A stretch of 44,811 bases of DNA from Pseudomonadota bacterium (lineage in GTDB: Bacteria; Pseudomonadota; Gammaproteobacteria; Burkholderiales; Burkholderiaceae_C): positions 1 through 44,811 of the forward strand of contig JAKAZQ010000027.1 of assembly GCA_021815805.1 (NCBI GenBank), read 5' to 3'. Below, in pieces: positions 34,247 through 43,662 of the stretch. A program made the translations under genes and the position numbers. Under the pieces are notes generated by a model. That model had not been told where the DNA came from. It was given only the letters and a program-made list of their open reading frames with translations, and did not search any database. How positions within the stretch are numbered: position 1 is the stretch's first letter; every line of letters starts with the position of its first letter.

Positions 34247-35064
34247 TGCGGCGTCTTCCACGTCGGCGCGCGCTTTTCCAGGAAGGCCTGCACGCCTTCG
34301 AGCGTGTCGCCGTCGTGGAAATTGCACACCATGGTCTGCGCCGCCAGCTGGTAGGCGCCGCCGAGACCCATTTCGATCTGGCGGTAGAACTGCGCCTTGC
34401 CCATGGCGATGGCCGACGCCGGCTTGGCCAGGATCTGCGTCAGCAGCGCCTCGAGTTCGTCGTCGAGCGCCGCGCCGGCAACCACGCGGTTCACCAGGCC
34501 CCAGTCGCACGCCGTGGCGGCGTCGATGAATTCACCGGTCAGCAGCATCTCCATGGCGCGCTTGCGGGAGACGTTGCGCCCGAGCGGCACGCTGGGCGTC
34601 GAGCAGAACAGGCCCAGATTCACCCCGGAGGTGGCGAAGCGCGCGTCGCTGGCGGCCAGCGCGAGGTCGCATTGCGCCACCAGCTGGCAGCCGGCCGCCG
34701 TGGCCATGCCGTGCACGCAGGCGATGACCGGCTGCGGCAGCGCCACCAGGTCGAGCATGAAGCGCCCGCACAGTTCGAACAGCTCGGCGATCGCGTCGGT
34801 GCCGGCCTGCGGGTACATCTCGCGCAGGTCGTGCCCGGCGCAGAACGCCTTGCCGGCGCCGCGCAGCACGACCACGCGGGCCTGCGCATCGTCGCGCAGC
34901 GGGGCGACGGCGTCGCGCAGCGCGAGCAGCAGTTCGCGCGATAGCGCGTTGTAGGCCTGCGGCCGGTTCAGGGTCAGCGTGACCACGCCGCGCGCGTCGC
35001 GCTCGACCAGCAGCAGGGGCGCCGACGCCGCGCCTTGCGCGGACGGTGATGTGGCGAGGGACAT
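34243..35064 (-). CDS. Enoyl-CoA hydratase/isomerase-like protein (ECHDC3-like)
   Basis: A 273-aa crotonase-fold protein. The CoA-binding/oxyanion segment KAFCAGHDLREM and the second oxyanion segment VHGMATAAGCQLVAQCDLALAA are visible, then GVNLGLFCSTPSVPLGRNVSRKRAMEML. The two catalytic glutamates of true hydratases are not present: the residue after GC is Gln (CQLV) and the FGQPE equivalent reads FATSG. The pattern LFCSTPSVPLGR is typical of the ECHDC3-like branch, whose reaction is unclear. It is coupled by GTGA overlap to an MscS channel, a common layout that does not itself suggest function. Confidence 0.87.
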   Translation of the reverse strand: MSLATSPSAQGAASAPLLLVERDARGVVTLTLNRPQAYNALSRELLLALRDAVAPLRDDAQARVVVLRGAGKAFCAGHDLREMYPQAGTDAIAELFELCGRFMLDLVALPQPVIACVHGMATAAGCQLVAQCDLALAASDARFATSGVNLGLFCSTPSVPLGRNVSRKRAMEMLLTGEFIDAATACDWGLVNRVVAGAALDDELEALLTQILAKPASAIAMGKAQFYRQIEMGLGGAYQLAAQTMVCNFHDGDTLEGVQAFLEKRAPTWKTPQ

Positions 35065-35172
35065 GCGGTGTCTCCGTTCGAAATCGGCGGCGCGCCGGCG
35101 CCGCGCCGTGGCGGGTATTGTGCTCCGGTCGGCGGCGCCGCGGAACCCGCGGGCCGCGCCCGGGCGCCGCGC

Positions 35173-36105
35173 TCAGCCGTCCACGCCGGCGAGCACGCGC
35201 AGGTGTTCGACCACGCTGCGGCCGAGCGCGCTGAGGTTGTAGCCGCCCTCCAGGCACGACACGATGCGCCCGTGGCAGACCTCGGCGGCAAGGTCGCGGA
35301 TGGCCCGCGTGATCCACGCGTAGTCGGCCTCCACGAGTCCGAACTGCGCCATGTCGTCTTCGCGGTGGGCGTCGAAACCGGCCGAGATGAAGATCATCTG
35401 GGGGGCGAATTCGCGCAGCCGCGGCAGCCACTGGTGCGCCACCACCTCGCGCACCTGCGCCCCGCCGGTGTAGGCCGGCAGTGGAACGTTGAGCATGTTG
35501 GAGGCCGGCTCGGCGGTGCCGCTGTACGGGTAGAAGGGGTGCTGGAAAAAACTCGTCATCAGCACCCTGGCGTCGCCCGCCAGGATGTCCTCGGTGCCGT
35601 TGCCGTGGTGCACGTCGAAGTCGATCACCGCCACGCGCTGCAGTTCGCGCGTGTCCAGCGCATGGCGCACCGCCACCGCGACGTTGTTGATGAAGCAAAA
35701 GCCCATCGCCCGATCGTGAGTCGCGTGATGCCCGGGCGGGCGCACGGCGCAGAACGCGTTGTCGAACTCGCCGTCGAGCACCGCGTCGGTGGCCGCGACC
35801 GCGGCGCCCGCCGCGCGCAGCGCGGCGCGCAGGGTGTGCGGGTTCATCAGCGTGTCCGGGTCGATCCAGGCATAGCCGTCCTCGATGTTGCCGCGCGCGC
35901 GCAACTCCGCCAGGTAGAGCGCGCTGTGCGCGCGCTCGAGCTGGTGTTCGTCGGCCAGTGGCGCCTGCACCCGCTGCAGCACCCAGTCGAGCCCGGCGCT
36001 GATCAGCCGATCCTCGATGGCGGCGAGCCGCGCCGGCGACTCGGGATGGTCGCGGCCCATGTCATGGCGGGTGCAATCAGGATGGGTGTAGTACCCGGTT
36101 CGCAT
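35173..36105 (-). CDS. Histone-deacetylase-family amidohydrolase
   Basis: A 310-aa class II-like HDAC/acetylpolyamine amidohydrolase. The catalytic His pair is in RPPGHHA, zinc ligands are in DFDVHHGNGTED and in the later FISAGFDAHRED, and SCLEGGYNL carries the glycine-rich loop near the active site. The family removes acetyl groups from small amines or proteins in bacteria. The ATG at 36105 is preceded by GAGG at good distance; a longer form reaching 36156 is less likely. Divergent from moxR across 105 bp with a shared symmetric promoter region. Confidence 0.92.
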   Translation of the reverse strand: MRTGYYTHPDCTRHDMGRDHPESPARLAAIEDRLISAGLDWVLQRVQAPLADEHQLERAHSALYLAELRARGNIEDGYAWIDPDTLMNPHTLRAALRAAGAAVAATDAVLDGEFDNAFCAVRPPGHHATHDRAMGFCFINNVAVAVRHALDTRELQRVAVIDFDVHHGNGTEDILAGDARVLMTSFFQHPFYPYSGTAEPASNMLNVPLPAYTGGAQVREVVAHQWLPRLREFAPQMIFISAGFDAHREDDMAQFGLVEADYAWITRAIRDLAAEVCHGRIVSCLEGGYNLSALGRSVVEHLRVLAGVDG

Positions 36106-36152
36106 GCGCTGTCCTCGCGGTGGGCGGCCCGCCGGGGCTGCGCGTCCGGCAG

Positions 36153-36183
36153 GCACAATAGCTGGTATCGACGACTATTGTGC
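36153..36183. promoter_or_regulatory. Symmetric divergent promoter region between the deacetylase gene and moxR
   Basis: GCACAATAG (36153-36161) and CTATTGTGC (36175-36183) form a perfect 9-bp inverted repeat with a 13-nt spacer. Each arm contains TATTGT, a good -10 hexamer: plus strand 36177-36182 (about 22-nt leader to moxR) and minus strand 36160-36155 (about 43-nt leader to the deacetylase). The two promoters would overlap back to back. Confidence 0.55.
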
Positions 36184-36210
36184 TCCCGGCGGACCGCGCT
36201 ACCCCTTGCG

Positions 36211-37130
<920 letters not shown>

Positions 37131-37131
<1 letters not shown>

Positions 37132-38132
37132 TGCGCGGCGTCGGCAGCGTCCTGGCGCGCCCGGCGACGGCCCTGCGCGAGCGTTTCGCGCGCTGGGCGC
37201 TGGCGCGCCACGCGCCGGGCCCCGACACCGTGCTGGGGCAGCACAATGTCTACATCCTGCCCACGCCGGCGGGGTGGTTCTTCGCCGTCACCGTGCTCGT
37301 GCTGCTGCTGGGCTCGATCAACTACCAGCTCAACCTCGGCTACCTGTTCAGCTTCGCGCTCGCCGGCAGCGCGATGATGTCCCTGTATGTCACCCATGCC
37401 AACCTGCGGGGCATTCGCCTCAGCGCAGGCGGCGACGATGCGACCGAGTGGTTCGCCGGCACTCCCGGCACGCTGCGACTGCGCCTGCAGGCCGACGGCG
37501 CGCCTCGCTGGGGGCTGCTGGCACGCCTGGAGCAGGCCGAGGAGCGCGCCGTCGATCTCGCCCCCGGCGACAGCGTCGAACTGGCGCTGCCGTGGCGGCC
37601 GCAGCGCCGCGGCCAGGTCGCCTGGCCCGCGCTGCGCCTGCAGACACGCTACCCGCTGGGGCTGTGGCGCGCCTGGAGCGTGTGGCGGCCGCCGCTGCGC
37701 CTGTGGGTGTACCCGCAGCCGCGCCTGCCGGGCCTGCCGCTGCCGGCTCCGTCGGCGCTTCCCGGCGCCGGCTCGGCGCGCCGGCTCGGGGTCGGCGACG
37801 AGCCCGATGAATTGCGGGAATGGCGTCAGGGCGACCCGCTGCGCCGCATGGTCTGGCGCAAGTCCTACGGCGAGCGTCGCATCGTGCGCGCCGCCGGCGC
37901 GTCGCCCGCGCGCGAACTGCTGCGCCTCGACTGGCACGCACTGCCGCCCGGCCTGGACGCCGAACAGCGCCTGCAGCAGTTGTGCGCCTGGGTGCTGCAG
38001 GCGCGACGCGACGCGCTGCCGTGGGAACTGCGCCTGCCGGGCCAGGCCCGCACCGGCGACGGGTCGCCGGCCTACGCGCGCGAATGCCTGCGCCTGCTGG
38101 CGCAGTGGGGCGCCGAAGATGGCGCCCGCTGA
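37131..38132 (+). CDS. DUF58 protein, membrane-anchored
   Basis: A 333-aa protein with two N-terminal membrane segments (about 47-65 and 70-88) and a soluble part. The DUF58 core motif DEPDELREWRQGDPLRRMVWRKSYGER is clear near residue 225. DUF58 proteins resemble VWA folds and work with MoxR ATPases. It overlaps moxR by 1 nt and the transglutaminase gene by 14 nt, so the three gene products are made together and probably form a complex at the inner membrane. Confidence 0.9.
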
Positions 38133-40188
38133 GCCGCGCGCGGCGTCGCGGCGCGGGCTGTCGCGCCGGCTCGGCGCGCTGCCCGAGACGGCGCGCGACA
38201 CGCTGCTCGTGCTGGTGGTGGCCGCGATGAGCCTGGCGCCGCTGCTGCCGCGCATGCCGGCGTGGGCGGCGCTGCTCGCCGCGACCTGGCTGCTGTGGCG
38301 CGCCGCGCTGGCCTGGTCGGGGCGCCGCCTGCCGTCGCGCGTGCTGCTCGCCGCGCTGCTGGCGCTGTGCGTCGGCGGCGTGCTGGCGCAATTCCACACG
38401 CTGTTCGGCCGCGACCCGGGGGTCACGCTGGTCGGCATGCTGCTCGGGCTCAAGCTGCTCGAGACACGCCTGCGGCGGGACGCCTACGTGGTGTTCTACC
38501 TCGGCCTGTTCTGCGTGTTCGCGCAGTTTCTGTACAGCCAGTCGGCCTGGGCCGCGGCCTGGATGCTCCTGTGCACCCTCGGCTGGCTCACCGCGCTGCT
38601 CGACGCCAACCTGCCGGCGCGCCGCCCGCCGCTGCCGCGGCGCCTCGCCACGAGCCTGCGCCTGCTCGGGCTGGGCCTGCCGCTGACCGCGGCGCTGTTC
38701 GTGCTGTTCCCGCGCCTGGCCGGGCCGCTGTGGAGCCTGCCGGACTCGCACCAGGCCGCCACCGGACTGTCCGACGACATGGACCCGGGAGCCATCGCGC
38801 GCCTGGCCCTCGACGACAGCGTGGCGTTTCGCGTGCATTTCGACGGCCCGCTGCCGCCGCTGCGCGACATGTACTGGCGCGGCCCGGTGCTGGGGCATTT
38901 CGACGGCGTGCGATGGACGGCGCTGGCGCAAGGCGGCGCGCCGCCGAAGTTGCGCGGACTCGGCGAGCGCGTGCGCTACACGGTGATCCTGCAACCGACG
39001 CAGCGGCACTTCGCCTTCGCGCTGTCTGCGCCGGCGCGGGCTCCGGCGCTGCAGGGCCAGCCCGGAGTGCAACTGCAGCTGCAGGCCGACCTCACGCTGC
39101 GCGCCGATCATCGCCTGACCCGGGTCACGCGCTTTGCCGCGACCTCCTGGCTGCGCCACGCCTACGGCGCCGGCACGTCGGCGCGGCGCCTGCGCCTGCT
39201 GCTGCGCCTGCCGCCGGGCGACGACCCGCGCAGCGTGGCGCTGGGGCGCGCCCTGCGCGAGCGCTACGGCGCCGGCGGCGCGCCGGCGGTGGCGGCGGCG
39301 GCGCTGCGCATGTTCCGCGACCAGCCGTTCCATTACAGCCTGCACCCCGGCCGGTATCGCGGTCCGGATGCCGTCGACGACTTCCTGTTCCGGCGCCGCA
39401 TCGGGTTCTGCGAGCACTACGCCGAGGCCTTCGTCGTGCTGATGCGCGCGGCGGGCATTCCCGCGCGCATCGTCACCGGTTACCAGGGCGGCTCGTTGAA
39501 TCCCCTCGACGGCATGTGGGTCGTGCGCCAGAGCGACGCCCACGCGTGGGCCGAGTACTGGGTGCGCGGCCGCGGCTGGGTGCGTGCCGATCCGACCGCG
39601 ATGGTCGATCCGGCACGCGTCGATCGCAGCCAGACGCTGACGTCCGCCAGCCCCCTGCTCGGGCTCGCCGTGCTCGGCCCGCGCGACACGCGCGCGCTGC
39701 GCTGGCTGCGCAATGCCGGCGACGCGCTCGACGCGGCCTGGAACCAGTGGGTGCTGGACTACGGCCAGACGCGCCAGCAGCGTCTGATCGGCGCGCTCGG
39801 CCTGGGTCGCATCGGGCGCGCCCAGCTGGCCGCGTCGACGGCGCTGGCCACGGTGCTGATGCTGGCGCTGGGCGGCCTGTGGCTGCAGTGGCGTGCGCGT
39901 GCTGCGCGCGACCCCTGGCAACAGGCCTGGGCCGTGCTGCGCTGGCGGTTGCGGCGCCACGGCGTGCCCAGCACGCCCGGCGAGCCGCCGGCATGGCTGG
40001 CCCGACGCCTGGGTGGGCAGCCCGGCATGCAGGCGGTGTGCGAACTGCTGCTGGAGATGGAGCGCGTGCGCTACGCCGCGCCGGCGGCGGGCCGCGGCGT
40101 GCCGCGCCGGCTGCTCGGACGCGCGCTGCGGGTACGCATGGGCCGCGCACGACCGCCAGGCTCGTCGGGGTCGACGCGCGGATCGTAA
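38119..40188 (+). CDS. tgpA: TgpA-type membrane transglutaminase-like protein
   Basis: A 689-aa protein. A multi-spanning DUF3488 domain (about 30-200, five to six membrane segments) precedes a periplasmic region and the transglutaminase core with Cys431 (GFCEHYAEAF), His475 (DAHAWAEYW) and Asp491 (RADPTA), then one membrane helix near 575 and a C-terminal DUF4129-like cytosolic tail. The order DUF3488-transglutaminase-DUF4129 matches Pseudomonas TgpA, which is essential there. The catalytic triad is complete. It is third gene of the moxR-DUF58-tgpA operon. The substrate is unknown; a role at the cell envelope is inferred from topology. Confidence 0.92.
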   Translation: MAPAEPRAASRRGLSRRLGALPETARDTLLVLVVAAMSLAPLLPRMPAWAALLAATWLLWRAALAWSGRRLPSRVLLAALLALCVGGVLAQFHTLFGRDPGVTLVGMLLGLKLLETRLRRDAYVVFYLGLFCVFAQFLYSQSAWAAAWMLLCTLGWLTALLDANLPARRPPLPRRLATSLRLLGLGLPLTAALFVLFPRLAGPLWSLPDSHQAATGLSDDMDPGAIARLALDDSVAFRVHFDGPLPPLRDMYWRGPVLGHFDGVRWTALAQGGAPPKLRGLGERVRYTVILQPTQRHFAFALSAPARAPALQGQPGVQLQLQADLTLRADHRLTRVTRFAATSWLRHAYGAGTSARRLRLLLRLPPGDDPRSVALGRALRERYGAGGAPAVAAAALRMFRDQPFHYSLHPGRYRGPDAVDDFLFRRRIGFCEHYAEAFVVLMRAAGIPARIVTGYQGGSLNPLDGMWVVRQSDAHAWAEYWVRGRGWVRADPTAMVDPARVDRSQTLTSASPLLGLAVLGPRDTRALRWLRNAGDALDAAWNQWVLDYGQTRQQRLIGALGLGRIGRAQLAASTALATVLMLALGGLWLQWRARAARDPWQQAWAVLRWRLRRHGVPSTPGEPPAWLARRLGGQPGMQAVCELLLEMERVRYAAPAAGRGVPRRLLGRALRVRMGRARPPGSSGSTRGS

Positions 40189-40240
40189 ACTCGGGTACGG
40201 GCGCGCCGCGAGGCTGGCGCCCCGGATCAGGAGGCCAACC

Positions 40241-40618
40241 ATGACCCTTCGAACACTATCGCGGCAATGCGGCGCCGCGCTGCTCAGCGCCGGCATGCTC
40301 GCGCTGCCCCCGGCGGCGCACGCCGAGCTCATCGGCACGCAGCAGATCGCCCGCCAGGCGGCCGCACCGGGTGGCGTCAGCGATGCGCACGCGCGCCGGA
40401 TCCTGGCGCAATTCCTGGCGCGCAGCGATGTACGCGCGCGCCTGCAGCACCTCGGCGTCGGCGAGGCGCTGGCGCAGCAGCGCGTCGCCGCGCTCAGCGA
40501 TGCCGAAGTCGATCGCCTGGCGTCGCGCATCGGATCCCTGCCGGCGGCCGGCAGCCTGGGCTACCAGGAAACCGTGATCCTGCTGCTGGTCGCCATTCTC
40601 GTGGTGCTGGTGGCTTGA
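40241..40618 (+). CDS. PA2779-family small membrane protein
   Basis: A 125-aa protein with a signal peptide (cleavage likely after AHA, about residue 28), a short helical middle part (DAHARRILAQFLARSDVRARLQHLGV; LSDAEVDRLASRI) and a C-terminal hydrophobic tail (ETVILLLVAILVVLVA) that could anchor it. The layout fits the PA2779 family, which is nearly always next to a PA2778-family peptidase, as here. A perfect Shine-Dalgarno (AGGAGG, 6 nt) is present. Function unknown; possibly substrate, anchor or regulator of the next gene's product. Confidence 0.83.
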   Translation: MTLRTLSRQCGAALLSAGMLALPPAAHAELIGTQQIARQAAAPGGVSDAHARRILAQFLARSDVRARLQHLGVGEALAQQRVAALSDAEVDRLASRIGSLPAAGSLGYQETVILLLVAILVVLVA

Positions 40619-41643
40619 AGCCGGCGCTGCGGGCCTGCCGCGGCGCCGCGCCGCGGGCGCTGGGCGCGCTGCTGCTCGGCTGCGCGCTGCTCGCCGGCTG
40701 TGCGCTGCCAGGCAGCGCCGACGCCCCGCAGTTCCGCGACGGCCACCTGGTGCGGCGTCCCGCGGGGCTGCCGCAGCGCGCCGCCGTGCACGGCGTCGCG
40801 TTCTATCCCGACGCCGGCGACGCCTGCGGCCCGGCCTCGCTGGCCGAACTGCTGCGCTTCAGTGGCGTGGACACCGATCCGGGTCGGCTTTCGCCGCAGT
40901 TGCTCACCCCCGGACTCGACGGCACGCTGCAGCCCGACATGCTCGGGGCGACGCGGCGCGCCGGCCGCGTCGCCTATGTCATCGACCCCGACCTCGGCGC
41001 CTTGATGCAGGACGTCGCGGCGGGCTGGCCGGTGCTGGTGCTGCAACGCCTGGGCGTCACCGCGCGCACATGGCACTTCGCCGTGGTGGTGGGCTACGAC
41101 CTCGACCGCGACACCATCACGCTGCGCTCGAGCACGGCGCGCCGCCTGGTGCTGTCGATCGGCACGTTCGACGCGACGTGGAGCGGCGCCGGGCGCTGGG
41201 GTTTCGTGGCGCTGCCGCCGGGGGTGTTCGCGCCGGGCACCACCATGCTGCGCTACCTCGAGGCGGTGGCGCCGATGGAAGGCGTGGCGCCGCAGGCCGC
41301 GCGCCGCGCCTACCAGGACGCGCTGCGCCGCTGGCCGCAGGCCTGGGTGGCCATGATGGGCCTCGGCAACCTGGCCTACGCGCGCCACGACTATGCCCAA
41401 GCGGCGCGCCGCTTCGCGCAGGCGGCGCGGGCCCACCCGGGCGACGGCGATCCGCTGAACAACCTGGCGCAGGCGCGCCTCGCCGCCGGACAGTTCGCGG
41501 CCGCGCGCGACGCGATCGAACGCGCGCGCGGCATCGGCACGCCGAACCCCGCGGTCTATGCGCGCACGCGCCGCCAGATCCAGCGCGCCGCCGCGGCGCA
41601 TGCGTTGGCGCCGCGGCCCGGCGCCTCGAACCCGCAGCGCTGA
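40615..41643 (+). CDS. PA2778-family lipoprotein cysteine peptidase with TPR tail
   Basis: A 342-aa protein if it starts at the TTG at 40615, which overlaps the PA2779-family stop (TTGA). No other start in the frame leaves the signal intact. The N-terminus is a lipoprotein signal with lipobox LLAGC (Cys29). The C39-like papain-fold domain has Cys71 (DACGPASLAEL) and His154 (TWHFAVVVGYD). The C-terminal ~100 residues form tetratricopeptide-like helices (VAMMGLGNLAYARHDYAQAARRFAQAA; DPLNNLAQARLAAGQ). It is a predicted periplasmic lipoprotein peptidase, cotranscribed with its PA2779 partner. Substrate unknown. Confidence 0.85.
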   Translation: MKPALRACRGAAPRALGALLLGCALLAGCALPGSADAPQFRDGHLVRRPAGLPQRAAVHGVAFYPDAGDACGPASLAELLRFSGVDTDPGRLSPQLLTPGLDGTLQPDMLGATRRAGRVAYVIDPDLGALMQDVAAGWPVLVLQRLGVTARTWHFAVVVGYDLDRDTITLRSSTARRLVLSIGTFDATWSGAGRWGFVALPPGVFAPGTTMLRYLEAVAPMEGVAPQAARRAYQDALRRWPQAWVAMMGLGNLAYARHDYAQAARRFAQAARAHPGDGDPLNNLAQARLAAGQFAAARDAIERARGIGTPNPAVYARTRRQIQRAAAAHALAPRPGASNPQR

Positions 41644-41662
41644 GCCGGCGCGCCGCGCCGCG

Positions 41663-42139
41663 TCAGCCGAGCCGGCGCGCGCGCTCGCTCGGGCTGACGA
41701 TGTCGGTGAGCCGGATGCCGAACTTGTCGTTGACCAGCACGACCTCGCCGCGCGCGATCAGGAAGCCGTTCACCAGCACGTCCATCGGCTCGCCCGCCAG
41801 GCGATCCAGATCGACCACCGAGCCCTGCGCCAGTTGCAGCAGTTCGCGGATCTGGATTTTCGTGCGCCCGAGTTCGACCGACAGGGTGACCGGGATGTCC
41901 ATCACCAGGTCGAGTTGCTCGACCCCCGCCGGCGCGCCGCCGTCGGGCTGCAGTTGCGCGAAACTGGCGCGCTGCGCCGGCGCCGGCCCTCCCCCCTGGG
42001 CCGGCGCCGCGGGCGCGGAGGCGGCCGCGGGCGTCTGCTGCTCGGCCAGCGCGGCCTCCCAGTCGTCGCCCATCGCGGGCTCCTCCACCAGCGGGTCGGC
42101 GGCTTCGGTCTGGGCCTCGGTTTGCTCGGAATCGGCCAT
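41663..42139 (-). CDS. fliN: Flagellar motor switch protein FliN
   Basis: A 158-aa C-ring protein. The N-terminal ~75 residues are an acidic then Ala/Pro-rich variable region. The SpoA/FliN domain follows with LDLVMDIPVTLSVELGRTKIQIRELLQLAQGSVVDLDRLAGEPMDVLVNG and LIARGEVVLVNDKFGIRLTDIV, essentially invariant in the family. It builds the base of the switch complex with FliM and FliG. It follows fliM by 66 nt and is the last gene of its run: fliO, P, Q and R do not follow, because the next gene lies convergent on the other strand 19 nt away. Confidence 0.96.
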   Translation of the reverse strand: MADSEQTEAQTEAADPLVEEPAMGDDWEAALAEQQTPAAASAPAAPAQGGGPAPAQRASFAQLQPDGGAPAGVEQLDLVMDIPVTLSVELGRTKIQIRELLQLAQGSVVDLDRLAGEPMDVLVNGFLIARGEVVLVNDKFGIRLTDIVSPSERARRLG

Positions 42140-42205
42140 GGTCGGACAGGTGCGGGGAATCAGGAACGGATGGATGCAGGCGGCGTGGCCGCGGCGCGCG
42201 CGCCG

Positions 42206-43213
42206 TCAGCGCAGGTGAGCCTTGCTCGGTTGCCCCAGGCCGGCCTCGGGCAGCAGGCGCTGGCGGATCTTGAGGGCCATGTTGTCGTCGTGCTGGCCGT
42301 ACTCGCCGACCAGCACCGGGATGCCGTCGACGCGCGCCACCACGGTCTCGGGCATGTCCACGGGAATCACGTCGCCCACGCGCAGCGACAGCAGCTCGCG
42401 CACCAGCACCTCGCGCTGCAGCAGCTCGACCCGCAGTTCCACCGCGGCCTCGCGCATCTCGGTCTGCAGCGCGTGCATCCAGCGCTGGTCGACCTCGTTG
42501 CGATCGGTGGTCATGCCGGTCATCAGCTGATCGCGGATGGGCTCGACCATGCTGTACGGGATGCACACGTGCAGCGAGCCGCCGCCGCCCTCGATCTCCA
42601 CGTCGAAGGTCGAGGCGATGACCACCTCCGTCGGCGTGGCGATGTTGACGAACTGGGGGTTGACCTCGGAGCGAATGACCTCGATGTCCAGCGGCAGCAC
42701 GGGATTCCACGCCGTGCGGTATTCCTTGAACACCATGTCCAGCATGCGGGAGATGATGCGCTGCTCCAGGTTGGTGAAGTCGCGCCCCTCGATGCGCGCA
42801 TGAAAGCGCCCGTCGCCACCGAAGAAGTTGTCCACCACGCTGAAGACCAGGCGGGGATCGAAGATGAACAGCGCCGTGCCGCGAAGCGGCTTGAGTTGCA
42901 CCAGGTTGAGGTTGCTCGGCACCACCAGGGTCCGGATGAACTCGCTGTACTTGAGCAGGCGCACCGCCGACACCGAGATCTCGCTGGAGCGACGCAGGAA
43001 ATTGAACAGGCCGACGCGCCACAGACGGGCAAAGCGTTCGTTGATGACCTCCAGCGTGGGCATGCGCCCGCGCACGATGCGATCCTGGCTGGCGAGGTCG
43101 TACGGGCGCACGCCCTCCTCGGGAGTCTCGTCGATCTCGGGCTCGATCTCCTCGCCGGTGATGCCCTGCAGCAGGGCATCGACTTCATCCTGGGACAGAA
43201 CGTCCTTGACCAT
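42206..43213 (-). CDS. fliM: Flagellar motor switch protein FliM
   Basis: A 335-aa C-ring protein. The N-terminal CheY-binding peptide is present (LSQDEVDALLQGI). The middle CheC-like domain has MPTLEVINERFARLWRVGLFNFLRR and GTALFIFDPRLVFSVVDNFFGGDGRF. The C-terminal SpoA domain has LRVGDVIPVDMPETVVARVDGIPVLVGEYG. It binds phospho-CheY and FliG to reverse rotation. No Shine-Dalgarno precedes the ATG, which overlaps the stop of a 121-codon ORF (ATGA), suggesting translational coupling to it. Confidence 0.96.
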   Translation of the reverse strand: MVKDVLSQDEVDALLQGITGEEIEPEIDETPEEGVRPYDLASQDRIVRGRMPTLEVINERFARLWRVGLFNFLRRSSEISVSAVRLLKYSEFIRTLVVPSNLNLVQLKPLRGTALFIFDPRLVFSVVDNFFGGDGRFHARIEGRDFTNLEQRIISRMLDMVFKEYRTAWNPVLPLDIEVIRSEVNPQFVNIATPTEVVIASTFDVEIEGGGGSLHVCIPYSMVEPIRDQLMTGMTTDRNEVDQRWMHALQTEMREAAVELRVELLQREVLVRELLSLRVGDVIPVDMPETVVARVDGIPVLVGEYGQHDDNMALKIRQRLLPEAGLGQPSKAHLR

Positions 43214-43578
43214 CAGCGCACCACGCGGGAAGTGAGCACCGGGGCGCCCGGCGCGGCGCGGTCCGCAGCACGCGGGTCGCGGCACCGCAGGTACGCGCGC
43301 GGCGATGCCAGCGCTGCCGTCGCGTGCCGTTTCAGCCGGGAATCGGAGATCGTGGAAGCCACGGTGGTCTGCAGGTCGAGGGTTGTGCCATAGTCGGCGG
43401 CGCGCTTGCCGCCACGCGGCGCCGGGCTGATGGAGCGAATGCGCACCGGCCGCCATGAGCCGGCCTGCGCGCCCGCACCGCGGCCGGCGGCGCGGTGCTG
43501 CCCCCCTTGGCCCGCCCGAGCCTGCCCGCCATGCAGCAACTGCGCGCCGCTGTCGCGTGGATACGGATTCCGGTTCAT
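43213..43578 (-). CDS. Unrecognised 121-aa ORF in the fliL position
   Basis: A 121-codon frame between fliK and fliM where fliL usually lies. It has no membrane helix, so it is not FliL. It is basic and rich in Gly, Ala and Arg (RIRSISPAPRGGKR; STISDSRLKRHATAALASPRAYL). Supporting points: AGTAGG before the ATG at a workable distance, ATGA overlap with fliM, and third-position GC above 80% by hand estimate. Against: GC3 is a little lower than the surrounding genes, and no family is recognised. If it is not a gene, 43,214-43,662 is a 449-nt non-coding stretch. Confidence 0.4.
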   Translation of the reverse strand: MNRNPYPRDSGAQLLHGGQARAGQGGQHRAAGRGAGAQAGSWRPVRIRSISPAPRGGKRAADYGTTLDLQTTVASTISDSRLKRHATAALASPRAYLRCRDPRAADRAAPGAPVLTSRVVR

Positions 43579-43620
43579 CGGTTGCCTACTGTAAACGGCA
43601 CGCGGGGCGGGGAGTTGAAT

Positions 43621-43641
43621 ACGCCGGCGCAGCACCGGCGT
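43621..43641. terminator. Hairpin downstream of fliK
   Basis: ACGCCGG (43621-43627) and CCGGCGT (43635-43641) form a perfect 7-bp stem with a 7-nt loop, 22 nt after the fliK stop in the direction of transcription. No U-tract follows, so it may be a weak terminator, a pause site or an RNA-stabilising hairpin rather than a full stop. Confidence 0.4.
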
Positions 43642-43662
43642 TCGCCGACCTCGGCCATGGGC

